A stretch of DNA of 64,000 nucleotides from Meghimatium bilineatum (GCA_034231615.1 CM067306.1:41464761-41528760), one strand, 5' to 3'; counted from the first letter of the stretch, positions 45,986-57,254 are shown. A program made the numbers and translations. The notes: generated by a model from the sequence alone, not told the origin.

Positions 45986-46870
45986 TTCAGCCAAATAGGT
46001 AGGCTTATATAAATACAACGTCAATATTCATATACATAAAATTATTATAAAGGTTTCAGAAGGCATAGAGGATTGGTTGTAATTAAGTTTTCCCTATATA
46101 AATCACAAAAATATTAAAATCTCGTACAGTTGGTGTCTTGTAAGAGTTTGATATATGAGACACATGTGCTTGGAAATATGTCCACATTGGTTTCTTAATA
46201 TCACATACATAGTTTTTTTTTATCTTAGATATGTTTATGTTGGCAGACACAAGCAGATCCCTGTTTAATCTGTTGCAATATTTTATGCACAACAGTTTCA
46301 TTACTTTTGATTATTATATCTTATATATAGAGATCAAAATATAAATTGTGGCAGTAAAACATTTGTTGCAATATAAGAAATAATGGATAGAAAATTCTCA
46401 GAGGTGCTATAGAGCTCTTTAGAATTATACTGAAAATCCTTTAACATTTTGTATTCTGTTTATAAGCAAACACATTTAACTTTTAAAAATATTCTGATAA
46501 GAATGTAGGTTAGACCTTGATCACTGAAGAGTGGAAGAGAAGAGAAGTTAGCAGGGAAGAGAAATTAGCTTGGAAGGGCACAAAACACCTCATCTCTAAA
46601 TGCAAAGACTTATACTATAGAACTGTAACTCTTCACAGCTCTTCAAATATCTTATTTTCTAACATGACTTTTACATGGAACTTACATTTCTGTAGATAAA
46701 TAAAATTATGATCAAGTCAGTTGTAACATATACCATTTCAGTGAACTGTCCATTACTTGGTTAGATTTTGCACTGTATTTCTCAGAAACGATGGCAGCAG
46801 ATTTCTTGTTTTCATCTTTACTTATCCAGGGGTGTGGACCTTGAAACTATTTTTCCCATTTTTTTTTCAG
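45986..46870. other. Unassigned end of intron 12
   Basis: AT-rich; no coding or mobile signature recognised. Confidence 0.35.
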
Positions 46871-46996
46871 ACAATCGATAAAGTTATGCAAATTGAGAAC
46901 GACTTTTTCCCACTCATATCAGGCGAGCTTGGTGATTCGTTACAACAGACTAATCAACTGCAAGCTCGCTTGGATCAGTTTGTGCCCATCTATCAG
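46871..46996 (+). CDS. CCDC141: CCDC141-like exon 13 (copy A of duplicated exon)
   Basis: 126 nt, 42 codons, phase 0/0, acceptor TTTTTCAG with a long T tract, donor GTATTC. Residues start TIDKVMQIENDFFPLISGEL and end LQARLDQFVPIYQ. It is clearly homologous to exon 14, only 291 bp downstream: 18 identical positions over 42 aligned residues by my alignment, including TID.VM..E..FF and ISG.L..S. Vertebrate CCDC141 appears to have one such segment ('LLQEALMPVSALDLGGSL'). Confidence 0.85.
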
Positions 46997-47287
46997 GTAT
47001 TCTCATTGATTCAATTTGAGAATGCCCAGCTGCCATATTGAGTAATGAAAAAAATAATTTCAACCATTTGCTTTTTGGACAAACAAAAAAAAAAATAATT
47101 TGTCTACTTGATATTTACTAACTTTAACTCTGCACAATCATGAATTATATTTCATTATGGGATTTCATTTGAAATGCAGTCGGTACATCCAAAATGTATT
47201 GTAAGCATTTGCTCTTCATACTCAGAATGGCAGCTGTGCATGAGTTACCAATGTATATTGACACTGAACCTGGTTTATTTTGCCTAG

Positions 47288-47416
47288 ACAATTGATTGGG
47301 TTATGAAGACTGAGAAAGAGTTCTTCCTGCCTCATATATCTGGAACCCTGGAAAACTCTATGGCAAAAGCCAGAGAACTTCAAGTAAAAATGGATGACTT
47401 TATTCCTTTAGTGAAG
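47288..47416 (+). CDS. CCDC141: CCDC141-like exon 14 (copy B of duplicated exon)
   Basis: 129 nt, 43 codons, phase 0/0, acceptor TGCCTAG, donor GTACTC. Residues start TIDWVMKTEKEFFLPHISGT and end VKMDDFIPLVK. It is the paralogous partner of exon 13, one residue longer. Either exon alone, or both together, keeps the frame into exon 15. Upstream of the acceptor there is a TTATTTTG tract. Confidence 0.85.
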
Positions 47417-47419
47417 GTA

Positions 47420-47800
47420 CTCACTTATGTTTTATGTGTAGTGGTGTTGATGAAATGTTATAAAATGGTTCTAAGAATATCATGGCCAGAGAGACGATCC
47501 ATTGCAGATGTCAGCAGACACCTCAACAAAGAAAGATTGGCTTCTGAAAAAACATAAAAATGTAAGTTAACATATTTTGGGCATATAAAAAAATACAATG
47601 TGTTAGAAAATTAATCTTGGAAGGACAAGTTTCATGGAAAAAAAAGACACATAAAATATGCTGCAAATCTTGATGAATACAAAATATTGAGGACCTACGA
47701 AATATGACACTGGAAGAAGCAGGTCATATAGCATAGAATCAAATAGACTATAGGAATGACAGTGAGAAGTATTCTGTCAAGGACACATCACACAGAAGAA
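47420..47800 (+). mobile_element. LINE C-terminal relic after exon 14
   Basis: MVLRISWPERRSIADVSRHL, then YFGHIKK..., in several frames. It starts within a few bases of the exon 14 donor, so an open frame can look like a longer exon. Confidence 0.6.
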
Positions 47801-47888
47801 GGTGATAATTAATTACTAATATAATCAACTGTCTTTCTATCATTTCATTGCTTCTTTTGTTTTCTAGAACTTTGGTTTTGATATGCCA

Positions 47889-47889
47889 G

Positions 47890-47979
<90 letters not shown>
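47889..47979. repeat. (TA)45 microsatellite
   Basis: About 90 bp of pure alternating TA inside intron 14. Shorter TA runs occur at 48580, 49398, 58385, 58760 and 59275. Confidence 0.98.
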
Positions 47980-47981
<2 letters not shown>

Positions 47982-48181
47982 CTTCAACACTGTTTCTTGG
48001 TGTTACATATCTGAGATCTGAAACAATGGCATTGACAATATAAGAGTTGTGCCTTATGAACCTTTCATTTTTCTAATAGACAATACAGAATCATTTTTGC
48101 TAATAATAAACTATTTTAATCCTTATTTTGAAATCTACATGAATTTATGAATTTTATTAACTATGTGAACTTTTTCTTTAG

Positions 48182-48370
48182 GAAGCTCAAGCCAAGATAG
48201 AAGAACATCTAAAAACAGCTGAACTGCTGTCTCTGAAAGGGGACACTAAAGGACAGAAAGATCAAATCATCAACGAGCTGGTTAAGGTGCATCAAAGGTT
48301 TCAAGGCCGCATCAACGAGTACCAGATTTTGCTGAAAATGACAATTGAGTTCTATAAACACATTGGACAA
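48182..48370 (+). CDS. CCDC141: CCDC141-like exon 15
   Basis: 189 nt, 63 codons, phase 0/0, acceptor CTTTAG, donor GTAAGA. Residues 737-799 (counting both exons 13 and 14) start EAQAKIEEHLKTAELLSLKG and end LLKMTIEFYKHIGQ. The middle (KGQKDQIINELVKVHQRFQG) aligns with vertebrate 'KEKSQQLKDLIHFHQKQKE', and the end with 'ILYKVVQFHQ'. Confidence 0.85.
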
Positions 48371-48404
48371 GTAAGACACATGCTTACAATTTTTGTTTAT
48401 AAAT

Positions 48405-48535
48405 CAACAGCTGAAATCAAATTTGTTGGACCATTAGTACAAATAAAACAGCAACACAGTACATCTGTGCTGGCAATCTAATATTACTAATTTTCCTGCT
48501 ACAACGAGATATCCAGTGAGAGGTTGAGAATAACC
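48405..48535 (+). repeat. SINE superfamily copy
   Basis: CTGAAATCAAATTTGTTGGA, GCACAAATAAAACAGC-like stretch, CACAGTACATCTGTGCTGGC, AGTGAGAGGTTGAGAATAAC; diverged. Confidence 0.6.
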
Positions 48536-48619
48536 ATTGAAAAAAATGTATATATGTATATATCAGTTATCAGGCTACACATATATATATATATATATAT
48601 ATATCATCAGGTGATATAG

Positions 48620-49394
48620 TCTTTTCAAAACAGTTTTCCCTATGGATCTCTTGAATTCTTCAGATTCTTTAGCAAAAAGGTTCTGCCTCTTTTAATAACA
48701 TGCGCAGGTATTATTGAATGTCTTTTGTCCAACAGCATCTTGGATGGCCATTTGCCCCTGTTGCCTTCTATCATTCCCTCCAATAACACTCTCTCCATGC
48801 CATCGTGTCTCTTAGTGTGACCGAAAAAACTAGCCTTTTCTTTAATATGGTGTTCAGAAGCCAGCCTTCCTGGATGTTAATTGTTTCTGGTTTGTTCTCC
48901 TTGCTGTCCATGGTATTCTCAAAACTCTTCTATAACACTTTAATTAAAATGATATTATTCTCTTGGCAACTGTTTTATTTAGTGTCAATGCTTCACATCC
49001 ATGTCGCCACAGGTAACACACATATTTGTAGTAACACAATTTTGTTCTTATGTTAGTACCCTGTCATAGTTTATTTAGCTGTTATCAAAATGTCACTTCT
49101 TCTAAATTGCAGTTCTCAATATTAACTTTGGGTCTTGATTTAGTTTTGTCAGTTACCATTATTTTTGTCTTTTTCATATTTAAGAACAAGTTTTGCTGTT
49201 CGCTAAACTTTTGGGTTGACTTAATTATGTTCAGTAGGTCAGGTTCATTTGTTGTTAATAGCATTGTGTCGTCTGCATATCTAATTTCTGGTATCTGCAG
49301 CCCTCCTATATTTATGGGTCTGAAATCAGGCTTCATTGTTTCTTGTCTCATATCTCCCATTATATTTTCCGCATAGATGTTGAACAAGTATATA

Positions 49395-49427
<33 letters not shown>

Positions 49428-49435
49428 TCATTCAT
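48620..49435 (-). mobile_element. LINE with reverse transcriptase motif C
   Basis: Minus frame reads FNIYAENIMGDMRQETMKPD, IPEIRYADDTMLLTTNEPDL and LNMKKTKIMVTDKTKS; after frameshifts FFGHTKRHDGMERVLLEGMI. 5' truncated just upstream of FNIYAENI, next to a (TA)n run. Confidence 0.8.
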
Positions 49436-49800
49436 TCATTCATTCATTTTCCTTTTGCGCTGAAGTTAGTGCATAGGGCAGAGGTTAGATCTCTCCAATT
49501 CTGTCTATTCAAAGCTATTCTGTGCAGTTCTTGAATAGTATGGATATTGATTGTTTTACTTTCTCTAAGTATTGTTCTTCTGAGTGTTTCTTTTGATCTA
49601 CCCTTGGCTCTTTTGCCTGTAGGTATCCATTCAAGAGATTAATGGTGTATTTTGTGATGTCTGCACATAGGACATGCCCGATGTAGGACCAATGGCATTT
49701 TCTGATAACATCTGTGATGAAATTTTGATGTGTCTCTTCTATGATTTTATCATTTGATTTGAATGCATGCCAATGAGTGTTAGTTATCCTATGAAGATAT
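49435..49800 (-). mobile_element. Second LINE 3' end with (AATG)n tail
   Basis: The minus strand ends in ATGAATGAATGAATGA at 49435-49450, preceded by a degraded C-terminal region like those at 5110 and 35690. Adjacent to, but different from, the LINE at 48620. Confidence 0.6.
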
Positions 49801-50504
49801 GATATATATATGTTGTCAGGCTATATAGAAAATATTCAGACTATAATACATTTAAAAGTGCTTAATACAGATCAGTTCCTTCAAGGAAAAATGATGGGAC
49901 TTTATTCAGTCAAAAGAAACTAAAAACTAAGACCATTACATCAAGCAGATTCGCTGACCATCTGTTATTATGATGAGACTAGCCAATTTGTGTTGGCTAA
50001 TTTCTTTCCCTCACACCCATGAGTCCAAAGATGGAGATAAGAGTGATTTTCCACAGTGATGCTTACTGTTAACCCTCTCCAATAATTTCACTTATTGCCT
50101 ACACACATCACTTGTTTTGACATTCTGAATCATGAGTCACTCAGTAGTATACATTCATGAGAATAGGCTTTGCATTTCCAGTCAGTTTAGGGACTGCATA
50201 ATTAGTCTACTTAATGTATGTCCTCTCCATCTTTTGTGCTGTTTCCTTAATTCTTGCTATAACAAGAATAAGTCTGTGCATAAGTTCATAATTGGTGGTC
50301 TTCTTCCTCATTCTCCATCTGAAGTCGGGCACAGATGTAAATTTCATCAATGAATTGATGGTCTTATTTTACTTATTTGAAACCTATTATAAGCAGACAT
50401 CCATCTTCATAAGCCACTATTTACAATAATTTAGAATACAAATTACTTGTTATTTTATATTTAGTGCTTTTAAATTTATTTTTATTTTTCATTTGTCCCA
50501 TTAG
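49801..50504. other. Unassigned end of intron 15
   Basis: Nothing recognised. Confidence 0.35.
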
Positions 50505-50681
50505 CTTGATGACATGATTGAAAGAACAGAGAGAGATTATCTTCACTCCAACCTTCCTAGTGATCTTAACCAGGCTGAGTCTATGCTAGAACAACACAAA
50601 CGCAAGAAAACTGAGGTCTCACAGTTCATCAACTACACCTCTGAGGAGGGTGATAGAATAGTTAGGCGTGTTCGCCAGCAG
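50505..50681 (+). CDS. CCDC141: CCDC141-like exon 16
   Basis: 177 nt, 59 codons, phase 0/0, acceptor CATTAG, donor GTATGC. Residues 800-858 start LDDMIERTERDYLHSNLPSD and continue AESMLEQHKRKKTEVSQFIN and RIVRRVRQQ. The helix is basic near its C-terminal end, and the 'LPSDLNQAESMLEQH' loop-helix resembles the boundary between spectrin-like repeats. Confidence 0.85.
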
Positions 50682-51789
50682 GTATGCTCAATTCAAACAA
50701 TTCAAACAGTAGAAAACATCCTATTGAAACTTCATTTTATTTTGTGCACATTTTATTTCTTGTAAAGACAACTGTTGTCAGTCTTAGGCTGTTGATATCT
50801 CCATAGATCTTGACTTGGATTATTGCAAGTGAAGGCCATGAAGGATTTTCTTCATCCTTGTATGTTAAACATTGTAACGATTATTGTATGGTCTTTTTCA
50901 TCATGCAAAGGGTCATTAAGCAATAATGTAACTTGTTGAATAGCAAGCCTCATGGCTGAAACTTCTATGCAACTAATCCACAATCACAAAACATTTATGT
51001 CTTTCTCCTTTATAAGGTAATAGTAAAGATGAGTTATGAGCCAGCATCATAGCAAATGATTTAATAAGTGCTGTCTAGTTGATGGTTGACCTGAAACCAT
51101 CTGACTAGCATTGCTGACCACATTTGCTCAGTAGTGATGATGCCATTTCCCCATTTTCCCAGAGCATTATCCCTGGTACCCTACTTCTTGTTTGCTGGGT
51201 TAACCATGGAAGTAATTTTTATTTCAAACTGTGAATAATGTGTGGATAATAAATGTTCATAAACAACTCTGTCTCATTTGCAGAATTTTTTTTCAGGCAG
51301 TGTGGTCATCAACCTGTGCTTCCCAAGTTTTAAGGTCAATAATACAATTGTACATATCAAAAATTTCTACTTTTATTCTAGTGCAACATTTGATTTCTAA
51401 CTCTCAATTTATATTGATGGTAATCATGGTCTTTTGCATCTTTACAGATAGTTAGGAAGCAGGCCAATGTAAAATTTCAAATGAATCATGAGGCTTTCAA
51501 ATTAATACCAGACAAATAGTCCCCACATTTCACACATGATTAGTTGCCTGGATAGATTTTATGGAGAAAGTGCCTTGCTCATTTGCACTAAACCCCTCTT
51601 AGCTGTGTTGATTAGATACAAGGGAAAGGCAATGGCCAATACGCATGGAAACTTATAATTAATCCCACATACATCCTGTTCTTTTTTTGTATTTCATGTT
51701 TGTACTTGTCAAGAGGAATTAAAGTTATTTTATATGCATCTTATAGAATTTTTTAAAAGTTTTTTTCTAATTTTGGTGTCTGAATTTAG
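50682..51789. other. Intron 16, no feature recognised
   Basis: No exon, LINE or SINE signature seen on either strand. Confidence 0.4.
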
Positions 51790-51939
51790 GATGCTGGTGC
51801 CGCTGCTTCAGATGACATCCGACATGTTTTAGATGTCACTGCTGAAACCAAGCGTCGATGGGATAATTCATGGGAAGAACAAGAGCGACGTTTGCGTCAA
51901 AACCTTCAGATCTGCCAGTTCAATTTTGACCTGCGACAA
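51790..51939 (+). CDS. CCDC141: CCDC141-like exon 17
   Basis: 150 nt, 50 codons, phase 0/0, acceptor TTTAG, donor GTAAGT. Residues 859-908 start DAGAAASDDIRHVLDVTAET and continue KRRWDNSWEEQERRLRQNLQ, ending ICQFNFDLRQ. Two Trp residues flank the core of the helix, followed by the 'LQIC' motif seen also in exon 4, a recurrent repeat signature. Confidence 0.85.
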
Positions 51940-52185
51940 GTAAGTAAAATATTACATCAATAAAATAAGAATTAAATAAGTGTTTATTCTTAACAATAAA
52001 TATCAATATTGAAAGATTAATAACATATATAACACAAAAGTCCAGATGAGAAATGAGTACACCAAAATACTTTGAGTTTAAATATTTGAGAAGCATCTTC
52101 TGCATTTGTTCTAATACGTTGCTAATTCTTACTAATACAGATGTTTTTATAAGAATATGGATATAAATTTGACAAAATATGAATT

Positions 52186-52376
52186 GGTTCTGGTTTGGAA
52201 CCCATGTCTTCCTGCTTATTTTAGGATTAATTAATCTTATATATTATGTCAACAATTAATTAATAATTAATTTAAATATTCATTTTTTTAAGGTTAGGGT
52301 TAGTTATGTTTAAACTCATAAAAATAGCCAAGGGAAATAATCAAAAAGGGGGACACAGATTCCAAAAAAGAACCTA
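52186..52376. mobile_element. MITE with long inverted repeats, second copy
   Basis: GGTTCTGGTTTGGAACCCAT on the left and GGTTCTTTTTTGGAATCTGT inverted from the right; AGCCAAGGGAAATAATCAAA is shared with 42648-42918. Confidence 0.7.
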
Positions 52377-52539
52377 CACAATTTATGAAAAAATAAGTCG
52401 ACAGCTGTGCATATCTATTTTTAGATGACTTATGAAGGGGTAAACCAGGGACCACTGAATGTGAGGAACACTGTACACTCAACCTCTGGACTGATTGTAC
52501 AGACAAAATACCATGGACTGCAAGGAAAATTAATGTGGA

Positions 52540-52830
52540 GGTATTGAAAGAGTCAAATGTGAAACAGAGCTTAATGAATAATATAAGAAAAGACAATCTT
52601 CATTTTTTGGCCACATTATGAGACATGGAGGTTTGGAGAACATAGTCACAACAGGCAAGATTGAAGGCAACAGAGATAGGGCAATAATGTGAAAAAATAT
52701 ATTAGTTAACAATCCAGCACGGTAGAGAAACAACGATCTTGATACATAGGACCTAATACTAGAAATAGAGAGCTGTGGAGAGCCATGATCGCCTATGCCA
52801 GCCAGCATGGCACCTAATGAATGAATGAAG
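52540..52830 (+). mobile_element. Non-LTR retrotransposon 3' end
   Basis: FFGHIMRHGGLENIVTTGKI-like frame with shifts, then AMIAYASQHGT and an (AATG)n tail at 52817; sister of the copy at 5110-5560. Its tail is followed by a LINE scrap at 52845-52905 (CCCCAGTGATGTGATGCTGG). Confidence 0.7.
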
Positions 52831-52951
52831 TGGTAACCTGATCATTTATGGGAAATGGCCCCAGTGATGTGATGCTGGTTCCTATTCTAGAATCAAGAAA
52901 CTTTTATATGATGAACTAATTTGCTGTTATCATTTCTTGTTCATATCTTAG

Positions 52952-53074
52952 ATCCATTCTGAAATTGACCAATTGCATCATCACTTACAATCAAGACGAG
53001 GAAACTATGGTACCTCATTACCCAATGCTCAGATGACTTCTCAGACATTCAAAGAGTTTGAAAAGACTGTAGAG
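52952..53074 (+). CDS. CCDC141: CCDC141-like exon 18
   Basis: 123 nt, 41 codons, phase 0/0, acceptor ATCTTAG. The best donor is GTTGGT, poor after GT. Residues 909-949 start IHSEIDQLHHHLQSRRGNYG and end FKEFEKTVE. The reading frame stays open past the donor for about 30 codons, so the 3' border is less certain than for other exons, although GAG|GT gives the phase that exon 19 needs. Confidence 0.75.
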
Positions 53075-53329
53075 GTTGGTGGTGTTGTTAACATTTTAGA
53101 TGAAATTTATTATATTTTCATGCTTGCTGTCTCAGTTGTCATTATTGTAGTATACATTTCATATTCTTGTCTCTAGTGCTTGATGTACGTCACCTTTACA
53201 TCACTCTCGTCAACTATAATCAAAAGATAATATGTATTTTCTGTAGCTGTCCACGACTATAGGCGCCCGTAGAGGCCATACCTTTTTTAACAAAAATATC
53301 ACAATTGTAAACAAACGATATTCACCAAG

Positions 53330-53575
53330 TTAATTGAGGAAATAAAATATTTTGGACATATTAAAAGACATGACACTTTATTGAAAACGTTACTTGAGGG
53401 TAGAGTTGAGGGGAGGCAAGCAAGACACAGGAAGAGATACAAGTGGGAGAGAAACATCACGAGATGGACAGGTTATGTCTAGAAGAGTGCACCTCCAAAG
53501 CAATAGACAGGAAATGTTGGAGGTTAATTGCAGTCAACCTTCATTGCTGAGGTAAAATTTGATGATGATCATATG
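53330..53575 (+). mobile_element. RTE-like LINE 3' end
   Basis: FGHIKRHDTLLKTLLEG, then RNITRWTGYV, then GGAGGTTAATTGCAGTCAAC: last part of the family seen at 22083. Confidence 0.75.
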
Positions 53576-53934
53576 GTGGTGAGGTTGGCTGTCCCATTAT
53601 GTTCCACAGTTTCTGTGTACACACTCTATGTATCTTTGAGTGTCCAGAAAACAGGTGTATATGTTGTAATTGATAAATAATACTAACGCCCGGAAAGGTG
53701 CCTACTACTAGCATAGTAGTTTGTGGACCTTCCTCACAAACATATCTTGGTCAAGGTCAAACTTGCTCATGGGATTGAAAGAGGATCACTGAAATTTTAT
53801 TAGTGATGCGATTGGATTTATTAGTGGTGCACAAAATGTAAACAATAATTTAAATGTCTGAATGTTTCCATGATGTGATGATTCTGTTGACAGGAGACTA
53901 CAGAGCTCATTAACAGCTGCTACACATAACTATC

Positions 53935-55560
53935 AACTTCTAGTTTTTTTGTTTGTTTGTTTTTCGTTCGCTCCATTGTAACCATCACGGATATCCGTGC
54001 GATTTCCGCCGGGAGCGTGATTACGTTGTGCCACCGTTATGTGCCTTGTAGGCCTAGCACATCCGATTTCGGCATGCCTTGACAATTCGGGTGGGCTACC
54101 CTTAGCCTGTGACAGCCTCTATATCTGTCACCAGACACGCGTAGTGGTGACTCTTCGCCCAGATGATTTTTGCTCTCGTCTGACTCGCACAAGGTGTTCC
54201 ACTGTCTATGAACTTGCCTCGTGTAATTGGACATGCTGTGCCTGTGCCGATTGGGTACTGAACTGTTTCTCACCCGTGAGCCTGGTTCCTTAAGGGGAAG
54301 AACTCAACAGAGGAGTTGGACCCTGGCTCTTTCGCCCTCTTAGCAAAGGTGTCATTCACCGACATCGTGTACCCCTTGTCCAAGTTCGAGTCTCACACTA
54401 CGCGTTTGAGTGCAAGGCGTTCTCGAGCTGAGCGTCCTTGTCCCAATAGCGCCTGAGCCCATCAGGTACTGAACCCTTTCTCTCTTCAAGTGTATTTCCA
54501 GTGTAGGAAAACCTGACAGTAGAGTTGGGCCAGGGCTAAATCGTTGTCCCTTTTGTGCCTGAGCCCATCGGGTACGGAACCCTTTCTCTCTTCAAGTGTA
54601 TTTCCGGTGTAGGAAAACCTGACAGTAGAGATGGGCCAGGACTACCATCGTTGTCCCTTTCTTGCCTAAGCCCATCGGGTACAGAACCCTTTCTCTTCGC
54701 GGGCATATTTCCGGTTTAGGAAGGTTCGACATAAGAGTTGGGTTAGGTCTTCTTGCTTTACCAAACGCCAATGGATGGGTCTGGGTCTCTGCCTGTAAGG
54801 AACACAGGCAACTAGAAGCTCCACTCGAGCTGACGGAGCTTGTAGTTCCCCTTTCCTAGGGACTTTTCATTTTCTATTTGCAGTTCACGCTGCCCTCTAG
54901 CGCTGTTCTGCCCTTTCATTGTTTCATTGTACTCGGTATGAAATCTATTTGTCTCTCGCCATGCATCTACCTTTACGTGCATTTTACATTGGCCGCCCCT
55001 CCAATGTTCGGACTGGACTGACTTGCTTCACTGTATGTCAACAGTGTCGCTATATGTGGTGATGCTGGTGGTGTCGGAGATATTGTCTGTCTCTGTGCAG
55101 TCAAATCTCTTTCCATCTGCTACCTCCACATTCTCGGACACGATCCCCAAATGATTTGGCCAGAATCAGCTCGAGCTGCTGTATTTCTGTTTCCAGGGTG
55201 CACCGCGTGGAGGTACATTTGGGATCTTGGTTATCTGCTAACCCTGGGTCCGCCTAGAGCAATGCGTTCCCTTTGCACCCCAACTTCTAGTTGATGGGGA
55301 TTGCTTGCCAGTGGGCCACAGTGGGGATACAAGTACGGTAGTTGTAAAATAAACATAATTGGGTAGCAGTCGGTTCCGGTGGTGGAGGTTAAGTGGACGT
55401 AGAACATTATAGCCCAATAAGGCAATTTATGGGAAGGGCACGGCACCCAAATGTTGCTCTTGGTCCTCCATGTCCACTCACTGAAGTCGAAGCAGCACCA
55501 GCATTTGTGGCATGAAGGGATATGGTGCTCATGGTCAGATTTGTAAACCAAGGAACACAG
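53935..55560. mobile_element. GC-rich island of unknown origin, probably an inserted element
   Basis: Base composition and CpG content rise sharply against the AT-rich intron. The left edge is a T-rich tract (53942-53965), which would be a poly-A end on the minus strand. It contains a 14-bp palindrome (53986-53999) and direct repeats of about 107 bp (strings GGTAC.GAACCCTTTCTC at 54465, 54571 and 54678, with an older relative near 54250). The minus frame 55551-55231 is open with a Cys/His cluster (HHIPSCHKCWCCFDF) but no family recognised. Confidence 0.55.
54435..54765. repeat. About 107-bp tandem repeat, three clear units
   Basis: Each unit has GCCTGAGCCCATCGGGTAC, CCCTTTCTCTCTTCAAGTGT and AGAGTTGGGCCAGG or close variants. 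Unit spacing 106 and 107 bp. Confidence 0.9.
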
Positions 55561-55619
55561 AAAGAAAACATAGTCCTATACAGGATATTTATATTTAGTT
55601 GACATTATTTCCAGAATAT

Positions 55620-56700
55620 TGTCTCTTTATGAACTCCTCATGATTTTAGGTAGTTGACCGATGCAGCCAAAGGCATTGTTCAACAAACTGATATGTCTCT
55701 TACCCATCATCATCTTGAACAAACCTTATCCCTGTTACCTGCGGCCATACCTAATGTTTCCATGCTAATGTGTTCGTTTATATGGCTAAAAAGCCTCAGC
55801 TTTCTTGTTACAATGTTGCTTAGGAGGCAACCCTCTTCAACGTTTAATGCTCTTATCACTTCTTGATTCGACTTTTTCACTGTCCATGGTTTATCAAAAT
55901 CCATCTGTGGCACCTCATTTTGAAAGAAGCAATTCTCTTTGCCACCGATTTATGTCCATGTTTCATGGCCATAAATTTCTACTGGAAATATGCTTGCTCT
56001 AATCAGGTGTGATTTACCTTTACAGCTGGTGCCTTGTCACAGTATTCTAATTTATTAAATTTTTAAGTCTCCATTGAAATTCTTCTCTTGATGACTTCTT
56101 CTTTTTCTTCTGTGTTCGTTCTCAAATTCCTGCAGATTAGCAGGATGTAGTCTGGAGAACGGAATGCATTGTGTCATGGTTTACAACATTGCTATGATAT
56201 CTGCGCCTTTTGGCCTGACACATCTGACTTCAGAATGGCTTTGGGTCACATACCCTATATGGGATGGGACAGCCAACTCCATCCCATAAACTCCTTAGTC
56301 ATCGCTTATGACTTGCATGGAAGGTAAACAGAGTTGCTATTCTTTGTTCATCTTTCGGACCCTGGCAACACACGGGCGCTTGATGACTGGTGCACAATCC
56401 CTTAAACTGTTTATCTTGTTTCAGATCAGTTGTTTCAGATATTCCTCTCTAGTTGTTAAAAGAACTGTGTCATCTGCATATCTAATTTCTAGAATCTGCT
56501 GTCCTCCAATGTTTAGAGGATGGAACTCTGTATGAACCTAGTCTTCAATTATTCTTCTCATTATTGTTTCTGCATAGGTATTAAACAAATATGGAAAGTG
56601 CTTCCTTGCCTTACTCCTTGCTGCAGATTGAACCAATCTGATGTTTTACCATCCATATTTTAATGCTGCTTCCTGTCTGTGGTAGGGCATCGCTATTAGA
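55620..56700 (-). mobile_element. LINE relic, split by a SINE
   Basis: 56700-56390 (minus): YAETIMRRIIEDWVHTE-like, IGGQQILEIRYADDTVLLTT (motif C). 56085-55620: FMAMKHGHKSVAKR, AEAF then degraded. Frameshifts throughout. The SINE occupies 56097-56378. Confidence 0.75.
56097..56378 (-). repeat. SINE, GAA-tail family, with perfect 10-bp TSD
   Basis: Reverse full-length copy with TTCTTCTTTTTC-type tail at left and head GGCAACACACGGGCG at right. CTTGATGACT flanks it at 56087-56096 and 56379-56388. Confidence 0.9.
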
Positions 56701-56867
56701 TGCATGAGGGGTTTAGTATAGTTATTGAAACTTGAATGTATATCAATGTTGAATTCCCTACAATTTTCTATAATTATTCTTCATTACAGGATATTCTTCA
56801 TTTATTTATAATGAATTGAATAAGATCAATCTTGTTATTTCACATTCTCCCTTGTTGCTGAACTCAG

Positions 56868-57059
56868 ATTATTCAAGACAAGATCCACAATTTCATTGGT
56901 ACGGCTGAATTGATGGTTCAAGATGAACATTATGACTCTGATAATATTCGCAAAGAGGTGGATGTTTTACGTAACAAGTGGAGCACTTTTCATGCAAGTG
57001 TCAAGGATTATAGGAATGAACTGGACACCAGTATTAAGTACTTTACTTTTATTGAAGAG
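56868..57059 (+). CDS. CCDC141: CCDC141-like exon 19
   Basis: 192 nt, 64 codons, phase 0/0, acceptor ACTCAG, donor GTGAGG. Residues 950-1013 start IIQDKIHNFIGTAELMVQDE and continue EVDVLRNKWSTFHASVKDYR, ending TSIKYFTFIEE. It matches the vertebrate '[31 protein letters not shown]' pattern at its end. Confidence 0.9.
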
Positions 57060-57254
57060 GTGAGGTTATTGTGAGATAAACATGTGGGTATGCATTGCAA
57101 GCAAGAGTGTGGAAATGTGAAAATATGAGGTGATGATTAGTGATGTAGCAGTTAGAGTGGGTGGTTATTATATGTTTGGGAAAAAAATGTAGATTTTTCC
57201 TTATTTGTCTCTCTCACAGTTCACATTAATATATTAATTTATATATAAAGTCCT

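Noticed and set aside
47417-47557. Extension of exon 14 into the following open frame
   Set aside because: The extra residues (WPERRSIADVSRHLNKE) are LINE C-terminal sequence and a GT donor at 47417 gives the correct phase for exon 15.
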